Below, piece by piece: positions 45,624 through 57,249 of a DNA stretch of 64,000 bases. Source of the DNA: Favolaschia claudopus. Taxonomy: Eukaryota > Basidiomycota > Agaricomycetes > Agaricales > Mycenaceae. The translations under genes and the position numbers were made by a program. Position 1 is the first letter of the stretch. The number at the start of each line of letters is the position of its first letter. The stretch covers positions 372,001 to 436,000 of the forward strand of contig JAWWNJ010000071.1 of assembly GCA_037176885.1 (NCBI GenBank), given 5' to 3'. Below the pieces are notes generated by a model that was not told where the DNA came from, did no database searches, and saw only the letters and a list, made by a program, of their open reading frames with translations.

Positions 45624-47426
45624 CAAAACGAATACACAGTCATTTCGATCTCTTCTGTTGCTCCTACCTGCCAGTGCATATCATATGCATCAGCGAAAGA
45701 TCCATCTACGACAATGCCTATGTACTCACCCCAATCCCTATCGCGCAGAGTCTATCCTGATCCAGGAGAACCCTCCCATGCTTTCCGTCTAGCTTTCGAA
45801 TTGCACTCGAATATGGCAAGCTTGTGGTGACGGGGCCAACAAAGACTGCTTCCTTCCATAAAGTAGTCGGCTCCAAATGCATTTCGAAAGAAAATTCAAG
45901 GGAAGATTCTGGGAGATGAGCAGGTCCGGGAATGTTTCGTTCGGGTATGATACCGAAATCCAGGACCTGTACTATCCCGGCTTCTCCATCTACGAAAGCG
46001 CGCGTTCTCCGTGAACTTGCCTACAGGAACCAAAGTCAGGAAACATCCGTCGATGGTCAGATGCACACACCTGTCCTTGCGCTCAGTCCTACCTGACACT
46101 GACAGCATACGTGAGTTCTGCGGACCCCACTCCTCCCATTTCACGATTGGGACCCGCAGGCTCTCACCGTCGTCGCCCGAAATCGCGATATATCTATGAA
46201 AGTAGCGATAGGGAACAAAGAGACGAAAAAAGACTTGGAAATTGTACTCTAAGAGAAACACGCAAATACGGTGTTCGTTGGATTTGGAGAACGGTATTCC
46301 AGGGATGGGATCGGCAATGAAGGGACCAAGGTCGATGGTGGGAATAGTGAGAGGCATGTAGCGGACCGTCTCGGGGAGGAGTAGAGTGACGAGTTGAGTT
46401 GGGTCGTTGTAGTTCTCCGCTCTGAATGTGAAGATGTCGATTTGCCCAGGTTGCCCTGCATCTGCTTCGGCTCTTGAATTGGGTGCGCGAAGCAGGACAT
46501 ACGAGCGTGGAGATAGAAGATGAAAATCCGCAGACGCTACGGCCGCCCATTGCTACGAGATTGCAATTAATTTCGAGGACAAGCGGGGCAGAATAAACGT
46601 GTAACGGACAGCTATCTTTGTACTGGTGTTCCAATTGAATAGCTGAATGCTGCACGGCGAGTGACGAAAAATTATGGCAACACGTCGCCCGCAAGCTGCA
46701 TCGAAAGGCCGCGAAATGGATGCCGGTAAGAACCAAGCTCCAAAGCCGGGTTGCTAGCTAGCGGATGGTATTCTTCCGTCGAGATGGTGCGACAAACGAG
46801 AACCGCACCCTGCCTGAATGACGCATAGAACCGCACAATTAGATCCTGCGTCGGGTCAATAGCTATGTCGCGCAAATCTTCCCGCAGTTCGTTCGCACGG
46901 ATTTTCTCGACCGCCGTCACCCGTGGATCCCCGCCGTGGCCACTGGAGAAAACAACGGACAGCAGATCCTTCGTCCCTCCCTTCTGCTGCACAAACAGTC
47001 CGCCTGCGAGTTCCCAAGCATGGCATATACTTAGCCGTTGTATCAGGTTGTATCCATACGCTGGTTTTCGACCCAATTTCGACCTCCATTTGAGATTTCG
47101 CCAGGCGTGGCGACTGGCCTGTAAAGCTTGTAGTGCCTGTGGAGCACCCATTGGCAAAGAACCCGGAACCATTCCCTCTACCAATAGCTCGATCGCGTAT
47201 TGCAACTCAAGAGAGCCTTGAATTGTTCCGTTCCACAAGCGACAGACCTTGGAAATTCACTCAGTATGAGTATACTTTGAAACAAGCGCGCAATCCACAC
47301 GGAGCAGCAATGAAGAAGAGTTTTGGGATCCATAGCGGCGAATATTTCGTAGATGAGTTCAGGCGGTATGTCGTTGAAGGAGAAACCCATGTTCTCGGAT
47401 TTCGAGTTCGCAAGCGGGGAAGACAA
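45624..47426 (-). CDS. F-box protein, paralogue C
   Basis: This is the third member of the family of genes A and B and a probable SCF adaptor. The F-box reads DIPPELIYEIFAAMDPKTLL near the N-terminus. The next exon begins near 47240 (LWNGTIQGSLELQYAIELLV) and contains DPTQDLIVRFYASF. Later exons include ADFHLLSPRSYVLL, QIDIFTFRAENY, SNEHRICVFLL and LLDQDRLCAI. The last exon ends MTVYSF at 45624, the counterpart of MTVYTF in A. The start could be at 47426 or at an internal ATG (47390, MGFSFNDIPPEL). The intron plan follows A and B. The frame appears intact; internal splice sites were set by comparison with A. Confidence 0.82.
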
Positions 47427-47600
47427 GAGTCGGATGACGGACCGGAAAGCCGAGGCACCTCAACCTCTCGCTTTGATCAAGTTTTAATTAAACAAGAAAA
47501 TTCAAAAATCCTAGAACTACTGTACAGCAAAATCCTCTTGCAAGGTCTGTTTACAAGCACACTGCTAACATACACCGGGCCGCACCCGTATACTCACCCT

Positions 47601-48962
47601 CTACAGGACCTCCACCTCAAAATCCTCCGCTCCTTCCCAATATCGCCCATAAGTAATCGTCATCATACCCAACATACCAGTAATATCCGGCCAATACGAC
47701 ACCCGCACAACGCGTTTCGTCTTCTTCGCCGCATCAGACACACGAAGGATCTTGCTAGCAGCCTCGATGCAGCGCTGCTTCTCTTCTGATTCTTTTTTCT
47801 TCAGGCTTGGGTACCCGATGAGCTCGATGAGGGTGAGATGTTTGAAGACCGCCAGGGCGTCGATTTTCTAGAGATAAAAATTAGAACAGTACGGGCAGCA
47901 GCAGTCAGACGAGCAGTGATGTACCGAGTGCGAGGGGACGACGATTTCGCGTAGCTTTGGAAGCCCAGCAGCTATCTCTGAAGACGCCGGACAGGGAGAT
48001 TAGCAAAGCTATGGGCAGCGAAGAGGGCTGGGTACCTTTCAGCCGCTTCTGTTTGAGGGTCGTGATTTCAAAGCCTTGAAGCCGCTCAACATTGGGGCAA
48101 AATTCGAGAATGGTGTCGAGCAGCACGTCGGCTTTTCCTTCGTTGCAGGAGACGTCGCGCGCGTTTGGGGCGCAGGCCAGAACGCCGTATGCGGAGCTGG
48201 CTGGATTGCGATACGTGAGCGACAGAGAAAAACATCTGACGAAGGATACGTACGGATGATGATGGTCCGCAGTCCCTTCATTTCGACTTTTTCAAATGAA
48301 TCGTCGAGGAGGTCAGCATACTTCCACTGCAAGTGCAATATGTGGAGAGTGTCGAGATTCGGGAGCGAGGCGAGACATTTAGCAAAGAGAGGTGCTACCT
48401 CCTTGATCCGATGTCCCGAGAAGGAGACCGACATGACGCTGAGAGGTGGATGAATGCGAGGCCGCGAAAGTAGTAGAGACAGACCATACCGAACGTAAGA
48501 CGCAAGACTCTGATTCTGAGGTTTCAGCAAACCCTTGCACTTATGCAGAAGCGCCATCGCAACCCTCTTGTTCCACGGAGAAGAAAGAGAAGGTTTTGAC
48601 TCAAAGCAAGCTTCGACTCGTTCCCATAGTAGAGGCAGAAAGACGGCACGGAAGGTACGACAAGTCTGAGACAGTGCGCGCAGAGTAGTGGGATGCTCCC
48701 AATACCGAGGTGCGTTGATGACTTTAGGACAGCTTGTTATTCGACTGCGCCCGAGAAGGAGGAGGGAGCGAGGGATGCCGTCCGTTTCGCTGCCTAGGAT
48801 GAGGAAGTTGGATGCTGAGACTATCTCCCGCCAGATCTCGATGGGAACATTGAAGACAGCCTGCCCACTGGATTGCGTTTTTAGAGACATCTCCTCGTCT
48901 TCGTCGTCGGGCTGGTTCTTTTTAGACTTTTTGCGGCGTGGCGGCATTGAGGCTGAGGGCAA
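47601..48962 (-). CDS. F-box protein D with basic N-terminus
   Basis: The protein starts MPSASMPPRRKKSKKNQPDD, a basic then acidic segment that could direct it to the nucleus. The F-box-like motif is VFNVPIEIWREIVSASNFL, followed by the usual continuation LRALSQTCRTFRAVFLPLLW. A leucine-rich region with CLASLPNLDTLHILHLQW suggests LRR-like repeats. Exon 1 runs to about 48255; further short exons carry AFWPAPQTRATSP, DTILEFCPNVERLQGFEITT and IDALAVFKHLTLIELIGYPS. The last reads YGRYWEGAEDFEVEVL with the stop at 47601. It is not of the A/B/C type. A relic of the same type lies at 25850-26320. The substrate is unknown. Confidence 0.8.
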
Positions 48963-49775
48963 GAGGGGTTACTTACACGGTGACATCATTGACATCTGAT
49001 GGCTTGAGAGGCTTCCAGATTCGGAACACTACGTCTCGCATCCAAATTAGGAAGTTCAGAGGATAGCGAGCCGTTTGAAGAGAAGTGGACTAAATTCGCT
49101 GATGAGATTGTCCAGATGGGAATTCCCCCTCAGAGAAACTCAATGGGTTCTAACAGATTTCTCCTACCGAATGATTGGCTCCAGACTCGCTCTGTCGATT
49201 CACGGGGTCGGTAACCTCCAACAACTCTGTGTTGATGACGTCGAAAGCACTAGATCTAGATAGAGCTTTGAGTGGAACATATCTCCGCGCAGTTGCTCAG
49301 ATGCCGGTCAAAGCTATCAAGAACCGAGCAAACACCTCCGCTTTGAATTTCTATGTCCCCAATTTCGAAGATCTCTCCAGGCCCTGTCAATGCGGACATA
49401 GAAACAGAAACAGTGAAAGCAATCTCAATAAGATCACAATGACCGGGGAACAATGGGATTCGGCTGTGCGCGGAGAGTTCGCACAGGCCCAAGCATTCTC
49501 CAAATTTGGTATAAGCAGCTTGCTTTGAGCGCAAAGCGTCGATATAAATAGATATATTTAATCCATCCACTCGCAAGCAACACACAACCACATCCACCCA
49601 TCTAGTCCTCTACCACAACACCGTGTCCTCACTATACATACCCATCTTCCCATTGCCCTCGACTGGTACTTTCGAATCAGTCAACCAAAACGACGCGTTG
49701 TTTCAAGAGCCAGACGCGTTCATAGAACCATCGCTGTATACCACAGAGACAGGAAAGGCGCCGGATACCTCGAAT
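48963..49775. other. Spacer upstream of the zinc-finger gene
   Basis: No gene is assigned. Overlapping frames on both strands (49175-49528 and complement of 49256-49597) have no recognisable motif. The open frame of the zinc-finger gene extends upstream to 49623 without an ATG. Confidence 0.4.
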
Positions 49776-51805
49776 ATGGAGACCCCTGACGTGCGTTCCA
49801 CCGTTCTTCATCCTACGCAGCGCATTGTGACGCGACGTTTCCAGATCCGGAACGTTGGGGCATGCAATCCCTCTTCACATCAAACTCTCCTCGGCCACCC
49901 TCTATTGCCTGACAAAAACCGTGAGGAGGAGTCACTCCGCTTTGAATCTTCCCTTCACCCAACCCAGACTCCCTGGACTGCCACAGCAACTCAAGTCTCG
50001 GACGCGTCTCCCTCGAGCCCTTCCATCACTTCGCGCGACGCGCTCCCAGCAGAACGCGTCGATTCTCCAACCCCTGTGGACGCGCCACTCAGCGAACACA
50101 AACTCTCCCCCTTGCCCCCTGCTCTCACTCCCCGCTATGTGCTGGAACGCGCCGAGTTGATGGACGTGCTCCTCAGCCTATCAACCGATCCCACATCCAT
50201 CATCGAAGCGCACGACGCGCTACTCAGCCTATTAACCGCTCCCAAGTCCACCGTCGAAGCGCAGGACCAATTCCAATTCGGTCCTGCATCACCAGCCCTC
50301 GACAAGCCAGCCGACACTTCCTCCTGGCTGGTACCCAACGAAGCACTCTTCCCCCACCACCCCGACGACGACTTCGACGACTTCTTCCACAAGCTTCACG
50401 CAGACGAGTACGTCGTTGCAGGGGACATCCGCGATCTTGACCCGCAGTACGAGTCGTTGCTGGCCCCTGCAAAACTATCGGAAGCCATCGACATGCCTGC
50501 CACCGCAAATAGCCCGGCAAACGCATACGACAACGTCGTCGACGCGTTTCAGCCCGCAACAGCGAACGAGATGGCGGACGCGCACGACATCGAAGCAGTC
50601 GGTAGGGCGCCCCCGCCGCACGAGCTGGCAGACGAGTGTGCCGGCGTCGCCGCGTCTGGATCGGAAGAAGTCCTTGGGTCGGCCAGAGCGAATGACCTCG
50701 CTGACGAACACGACCACCACGACGCGTTGGACCCGGAAGAAAGAGACGAATCCGCCGACAAGACATCTGCTCGTCCCCAAGGCCCATTGCCCCTCTTCCT
50801 GAGCGCTGTGAACCCACCATCGCATCTCCTCTTGCGTGTCCGTCAGTTTTTTCTCGTTCAGATGACGAGTGGCCGTCGTACGAGTACGAGTCGCCCGAGG
50901 AAGAAGACTCTCCCGACGATGACGCCGACGGCGACTACGTAGAGACACACTCCCGGGCTCCGAAGCTCCGCCAGAACAACCGTAGCAAGGCTGCACCGGC
51001 GCGTCAGCCCAGACTCTCCACCAACGCGACGAGAAAGGGAAAGACAAGGGCGCCCGCATCGCGGACTACATTCAGGTCTGCTTCCACTGCTTCTTCTTCC
51101 GCTTCCTCCAGCTCCCACTCTTCCTCCTCCAACAACAACGGCAGTGACTCCGTCGGTCGCCACTCCCCTCCTTCAAAGCGTCGTCGCACCAATAGTGGCA
51201 AGGCATTGCCAGTGCAGCAAGTAAGCCGCTCAGCCAGCACGGCGGCCAAGGGGAAGGGGAAGGGGAAGGGGAAGGCGAAAGCTCCTGCCCCACCGAGGGG
51301 TTGGCACGAGTATTCCTCCTCCGAGGAAGACGACGACGACGACACTGATGCCTACGACGACGCCGAAGACGATGACGACGACAGCAACTACGGCAGCGCA
51401 TCCTCCTCTTCGTCCAAGCGTCGCCGCAGCAAGGCACAGCCAGTGCCGCAGCCCAACCGACGTTCATCCAACACAACCGCCCCTTCCCCGGCACAGTCCT
51501 CTTCAACTTCAAACGCCGTCACAGTCGACTACTTCCGCACTGCAAACGGCTTATATCGATGCAATCACTTACCCTGCACTCACACTGTCAAAACTGTGAG
51601 TGGGATAGGGAGACATGTTAGAACGCACACAGACCCAGGGGAGCCGTGCCCAGCTGGCTGTGGGATATTATTCGGACGCTCAATAAGCATGCGGAGGCAT
51701 CTGGGTGAAAACCCGACAGGGCATGTGGCGTGCACCGCGGCTCGGCATATCGTTGCAAAATGTCTTCGGAGGATCTCGGAGGGAGTAGTGAGACGAAAGA
51801 GATAA
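49776..51805 (+). CDS. Probable C2H2 zinc-finger transcription factor
   Basis: The C-terminus holds a C2H2 finger (YRCNHLPC, then GIGRHVRTH) and a second, looser one (EPCPAGCGILFGRSISMRRH). Before it are long low-complexity parts: acidic runs, poly-Ser, a GKGKGKGKGK stretch and two basic clusters (SKRRRS and PPSKRRRTN) that could be nuclear signals. One intron of about 30 bp (near 50834-50863, GTGTCC to TTCAG) is needed to join the N-terminal half to DDEWPSYEYESPEEE. The N-terminal half has a short internal repeat (LMDVLLSLSTDP and LLSLLTAPKSTVEAQ). The ATG at 49776 is the first in frame; an upstream exon is possible. The target genes are unknown. Confidence 0.7.
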
Positions 51806-52507
51806 GCCTGAGTGACCAGTGAAAGAGCTGGATTGAGGTAGCAGAATTCCGAAGTAGTTTTAGATTTGGTTTGTCGCATTTAAATTTGTACTAGTCACAG
51901 TTCCATTCATTTTTGGATCATGAAAGAATTGTGCGAGCAACGACGAGGGAGGTTTGTCCGGAGATCATCTAGCCTTGGAGCCAGAAGAAAGTGAGAGACG
52001 TCTGTGCAGGTCGTGATTGCTTAACCTTTAGGTTATTAGGCTACTTAGACGGGCTTGCGTTTTGTCCATCAAACCAAATAAGAGACAAACAAACGTTTTT
52101 GCGTGTGCCGTTGGATGTGCCGCACCGGCAATTGCGGCTTCTGACCAAAGGTGACGTACCGCGGAACTGCCTCCGAACACCGACAGTCTGTCGTCTCTTC
52201 CTGTTTTTGACCAGTTTTGACCGCCGTCTGCGCTCAAAAGCTTACCTTTGTCATCTGGGACCTCCTCTCAAAGGCTACAGCAACACCAACGCATCTTGCA
52301 AATGGCCAAGCCGCCGCCGCCCGTCATTACCCCGAAATTCACTCACACATGTCTGCAAACTTTGCGCGTCACTGAGAATCGTCGCCGCCTTCGCTTCTCT
52401 TAGCCTCTTTGTCTTCATTTCTCAGGAAGACATGATATCTTCCCTCGACCTCACAGTTCTCGTGTTTCCCTCTACATCCCCATTCACTGCATGCATCCAC
52501 CCTCGTC
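51806..52507. other. Spacer between the zinc-finger gene and the HMG fragment
   Basis: I see no supported gene. One long frame (51991-52527) has no motif and overlaps the HMG start in a different phase. Confidence 0.4.
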
Positions 52508-52712
52508 ATGAACGCCTCGTCCGCTGACAGCGTACTAGAAGACAGTATCACGGCGCGCGGGACTCAAGGAAGCAAAGCCGCCTTGCGTAGGACGGGCTCG
52601 TACATCCCTCGTACGCCGATCGCGTTCATCTTGTTTCGGTTGAGCTTCATTCGGAGTCAGAACGTGCCGGAAAGGGTAGAGGGCAGTCATAGCACGTCGA
52701 GTAAGATTTTCA
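52508..52712 (+). pseudogene. N-terminal half of an HMG-box gene
   Basis: The frame from the ATG at 52508 reads SYIPRTPIAFILFRLSFIRS, then QNVPERVEGSHSTSSKIFS. This is the first two helices of a MATA-type HMG box (family pattern PRPPNAFILFR, then LSKIIG). A GTGAGT donor follows at about 52713. I searched downstream to 53.6 kb for the rest of the box (a W-x-x-L-P-x-x-E-K type helix) and did not find it. An intron with a poly-T and CTTT repeat follows directly. It is either a truncated gene or one with a distant exon. HMG-box proteins of this type act in mating and stress control in basidiomycetes. Confidence 0.6.
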
Positions 52713-52757
52713 GTGAGTCTGTCTCCTTCTGACTGTCGAGTTGGGTTTTTTTTTTTT

Positions 52758-52788
<31 letters not shown>

Positions 52789-53604
52789 TGTGGATCGATC
52801 GTTCAGCCACACGCCACGCATTTGCGGTTTTGAGTGCGCGTCGGGGGAGGGTTGGATCTCGTGGGACTGTGATTCCTCGAATGTTGTTATGTGTCTAGTC
52901 CGTTTTTTCGCTCTTCATTCCTTCTTCTCTCACTCGGTCGTTCGTGCTTCAGTGCCATCTCTTAATTTCTTTGACATTGGTGGTAGAGCTCAGATTTGCT
53001 TTCGACGCGTCCGTTTGCCTATGCTCTGCACCTCGGCAGGTATGCGCTACAACGCAATGAGCTCAGCATTTGCTCGCCGCTTGCAGACCGAATTACCCAT
53101 ACCGCAGACTGGAACTTTACATACAAATCGTAGTACATACTGTATTCGCGGATGGCCGCAGTCGAACGGCGTTCAATGTCAATGCAAAGCGGCTCCTAGT
53201 GTAGTCAGAAAAGCGTCAACCTAAAGGTTAAGCTACCGCCTCGCAGAGGCCATATACTGTTCATCGAGAAGAAAGAAGAGTGGGTGCGGGAAATTCCGGC
53301 CGCTCGAACTGATCAATCCATCAGATGCCGCGGGCCGGAATGGGCCTTTCCCTCCCTCGAAGTTGAATGTTCGAGTCTGCCCGCGGTTCGAGGTTTGCGG
53401 CAACATCAAAGGTTTTCTCTCAAAGCGATGGTATTTGTCAAGATGAACTGTAGAATAAATGTATACATACGCGAGCTTGAATCAAAGTTTCTCCAAAACT
53501 CTATCATACGACCGAACGTGTTCAATTGTTGAGGTTCATACTATAATTGTTTTCCTGTGGAAGATGTCACTAGCTGATCGCAATGGCAAGAAGTCCATAC
53601 ACAC
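52713..53604. other. Spacer after the HMG fragment
   Basis: It holds the poly-T/CTTT microsatellite and a GCGGGAAATTCCGGC motif (53286-53300) also present at 56838-56852. The frame at 52790-53224 has no recognisable domain. Confidence 0.4.
52746..52787. repeat. Poly-T and CTTT microsatellite
   Basis: Fifteen T are followed by about six to seven CTTT units. It probably lies in the intron that should separate the two halves of the HMG box. Confidence 0.9.
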
Positions 53605-55842
53605 CTAGTTTATGAAAGCAGCTGCAAGGAGTTTGTCGAAAACGGGAGACCCCACACCCGCTGGAAAGAACTCCATCAGCCCGATAGTACACCCGAGAAC
53701 AAAACCTGAGACATACTGAGCGGATCCCATCCTTTCGCCGCATCGAACGCAGGCTAACAAGATAAAGCATCAAGAAATTTATTCAGAGCCGGAAGCACCA
53801 ACTCACCGATTCTGCAGGGCAATCATGTCCAGAGTTATGTCCCTCAGTAATATCCGTGAAGGCATCCGCATTAGCGTAGATCCAAGGATTGAGGAAGCCC
53901 AGAACAGGTTTCCCTGCAGCCACGAGTCTATCGTTGATCGTTGCAATCACCGAAGCAAATATCGGACTCGAGAAGCTCGTCCCCCCAGTATGTACCGTGT
54001 GCCCCTGATAGATAAAATCAAGGTTCCCTCCCTGAACCGCGACGTCGGGATAAGCGCGCCCAGACCGATTGAAATGTCCAGGGAAGTCAGCTGGGAGGCC
54101 CTTCAAATAGCTTTCAGCGGCATCAATCTGATACCACGGGCGAGGGAAGAGGTTTGAGAAGCCCCCGCCGGTGAGGTTGGTATATAGCGATTTCGGGGTG
54201 GATGCCTTGTGTGGCGCCGACGGCGGTGACCCAGGGGCAAGACGCGGGGAATACCACAAGGAAGTCATTGCTCTCGCACGAACCGGGGACGCTGGGGTTG
54301 TCGTGGCTGCCGCGCACGCCGCCCTGTGAATCAGGTTAATTTATTATCATTGCGTTCAGTTATTGGAAGGACGCAAAGACGTACATCCCCGGCCGAATAG
54401 ACTACGGAAATCCCGCGAGCGGTGAGTGCCAGGTAGCTGTTGCAGATCTTCCTATCATGAAGGTGAATATACTTAATGCGCGCCAAAAGTCGTTCGAACT
54501 CACCTAGTCATAGATTCACCGAAATCCGTTTCTGTAGGCCCATACGAAGTGGTGACGACCGGCGGGGGGCTGTCGAGTCCCTCAAGGAACATGTTGGTTT
54601 CAAGCAGCGCCGTAGCAAAGCCGTCCAACTGCGTTGACGGTGTTTTGACGGACAGGAATTGGACGGGGACACCCGTTACGAGACCTGCCGAGTTGAATGA
54701 TTTGGTTTCATTTGATCAGCAGAGAGTTGAACCAGATTGAGATACTAATCTAGCGTTGAATGAACAAACTCACCGAGAGAATATTGAATATCGAGATCGG
54801 CTTCGAGCTGAAGGACTGCCGCATCCGCTGGGGGAGGCTCAACCCCTTCCGTTCCAGTTTGCACCAACTCGTAAGTCGTGTTGGAGGGGACATCCGATCT
54901 GTAGTCTTTCAGGAACGTCTATTATGCACAAATGCATCAGAACACGAAAGAAAATACAGTACTAGTTGCAAAAATGAAAGACCGACATACCGAAAGATCA
55001 GTTCGGTTGGGAGAAATACTCAAATAACCAGTGACCATGAGTGAGTTGCTTTGTTGAGTGGCCGGAGTAGTCGGAATCCCATACAGTTTCTGCAAGCACG
55101 CGGGTGTCATGGGAATGTCCAAGCCATCGCAGTCCTCTGCCACTCCTGTCTCTGACTCCGCTGCGCGTTCACCAATGAGTCGTTTCTCAAGGTTGCAGTG
55201 TCGGCGAGACGAAGGAGATATCTGGCGCGAAGCGGCATTGAAGCCCGAGGTGGAAAACGAAGTGGTTGGATGAATCACTTCGACGTGGCCGACGAGCTCG
55301 GCGGGGAGGGATATCGATAGAGTGCGGGTGATGGGCTGCGTGCGGCTCGACGCGTGCTCGAAATTCTGAAAGTCCGCGCCGAATAGCTTGTTAGCCGTGG
55401 CCACGGGGAGCGTCAAAGACACCCAGTCGCCGTTAGAGGAAATGAGGGTGGGAGTAAGACCGTTAGAAAATGCGAAGGATTTGAATGCGTTCACGGTTTC
55501 GTTGGACGGCTGCACAAAAGCTTTGACCTGGTGGACATAAAAATAATCAAGGTCTGCGCAACAGACAATATAAGTGAGCGCAGAACGAACCTCGTCTTTT
55601 GAAAGCCATTGTCTGAACTCGGAACTGCCCGGTGCGGAGATGGAGGCAAGCTTCCTCTCTAGACCAAGAATATTTTTGGAAGCCAACGCAAACTTCAAGG
55701 TCAACATATGGGAGTCGGGAGCCGCGCCGAGGCTGGTGAAACCAGCAGGTGCTGTGCGCCGAGTTTCATGAACCGCAAGCGGAGTGCATGAGACAACACA
55801 TATTAGAAGTGCTAGAATATTTGCAAACGTTGGGAGAAGCAT
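53605..55842 (-). CDS. Secreted S53 sedolisin (tripeptidyl-peptidase-like)
   Basis: Sedolisins are acid serine-carboxyl peptidases, secreted as proenzymes for protein digestion. A signal peptide is seen at the start (MLLPTFANILALLICVVSCT). It is followed by a pro-kumamolisin activation region (LGAAPDSHMLTLKFALASKN, SSEFRQWLSKDEV, VSLTLPVATANKLFGADFQN). The catalytic Glu and Asp are in LQLEADLDIQYS (near 54810). The oxyanion Asp is in VVYSAGDGGVRG (near 54300-54400). The nucleophile Ser is in HTGGTSFSSPIFASV (near 53960). The stop at 53605 follows GVGSPVFDKLLAAAFIN. About seven short introns are needed. The start was chosen at 55842 rather than the upstream ATG at 55878 because it places the signal peptide at the N-terminus. 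It looks intact. Confidence 0.9.
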
Positions 55843-57249
55843 TATGAAAAAAGTTTTCGGGAATCTACCGCCGCACAAGTTCAGGTTAAATAGGTGCTGG
55901 TCAGATTAGAAATGTGGATCGGAGAACACTAAGCCTGAGCACCCAGGATTCGCGCTGCCCAGAGACAAAAGAAAAGACCCGTCGGCGTAGTAGTACGACC
56001 GTGCGTGAACTCCCGGATCAGTTCGAGTAAATTAGCACTTGGTGGATGAATTCGTGGTGGTCCAAGTGACACATCTCTCGTTTAGGGACACAGCCAACAA
56101 GTTTTGCACTTCAAAATGCCGCGCCGGGGAAACCTGCTGCCCGTTCCTTTCGGGCGAGCATAGTCTACGTTATCCGTTCAGAGAAACGCGAATCGTTGAT
56201 TGACTGAGAGTTACTCACAAGCTGTAAAGCTGTCTTCGCCTATTCGAACTCTGATCCTGTGGACGTCGGAGACTTGGATTTCAATACACTAAGCTGTATG
56301 ATGAGGTGTGTGGATCCCGTTCAGGCCCTGGTTGGCGAATCGAAAATTCGCCGATGCGCATTGGCAGCTATGAGGGATGTTACCAAAGAAGCATGCAACA
56401 TCCGAGCTGTTTCGGAAACGATCTGGATTCACGAGATTTGAATGCCAGTGGGACCACTGGCAGTATCCAGCTTGCTTTTAAATTGCTCGGTTTTCAAGCG
56501 CAGATTCAAAACGAGAGACGGCTACGATAGGTATGTTGTGATGAATCATGAATCAGCACGCTGGCCCGACGAATGTCGTCGAGAAATGCTTGCGCTCGGT
56601 GGTGGTTTTGAGTCAAGAGACTGCTGCCGACCAATGGCACAATTGTGGCCGACGATTCCGCGTCCCGGATTAGTCCCGGAACAGTTTGATGTCATCGGCG
56701 ATCAACGGCTCTGTTTGGCAATTCAAGTTTCAAACATTTCGAGCCGCAGGAGTATCAACGAATAGTCAAAGCTCTTAGATGGAGAGATGCCTCTGTGCGG
56801 GCCGCGATGATCATGGCCGAAAAGAAGAGGGGGGTATGCGGGAAATTCCGGCGTGTCTGAGTCGCCAATGATTCAATTGTTTCGGACTCCTCCCGCGGCG
56901 CATGAGTAACTTTAAGTCGGGATGTTTTTTTCGCATTTGGAGGCAGTCAAGGTGTAAAGTGCAGTCATATAAAGTCTAGACCAATCCGCGTCTGGGATCG
57001 CGTCAACGTCCTACAATACTAGAATTTTCTGTTTCGTCTGGATGGCAAATCACGTTCTACTACTATAATTTACATAAGTTGAAGTTCACATTCAAGTTCA
57101 ACCACGTCCCAAGCCCAGTTCAGTGCGGCAGCCACAAGAGATATTAATCCCGCAGCTTTAGAGAAGTAATTTTGAGCCATAGGATACATGGATATCACTC
57201 AGACGACACGCCATATCATATGCCGGGGGAAAAGTCGACAGCGACATCC
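55843..57249. other. Spacer between the sedolisin and DUF6534-type genes
   Basis: No supported gene. The frame at 56442-56765 (+) has no motif. The TGCGGGAAATTCCGGC motif lies at 56837-56852. Confidence 0.4.

Noticed and set aside
50224..51512. Long minus-strand frames of 100-198 aa, rich in Arg and Ser
   Set aside because: They are antisense shadows of the low-complexity zinc-finger gene on the plus strand.
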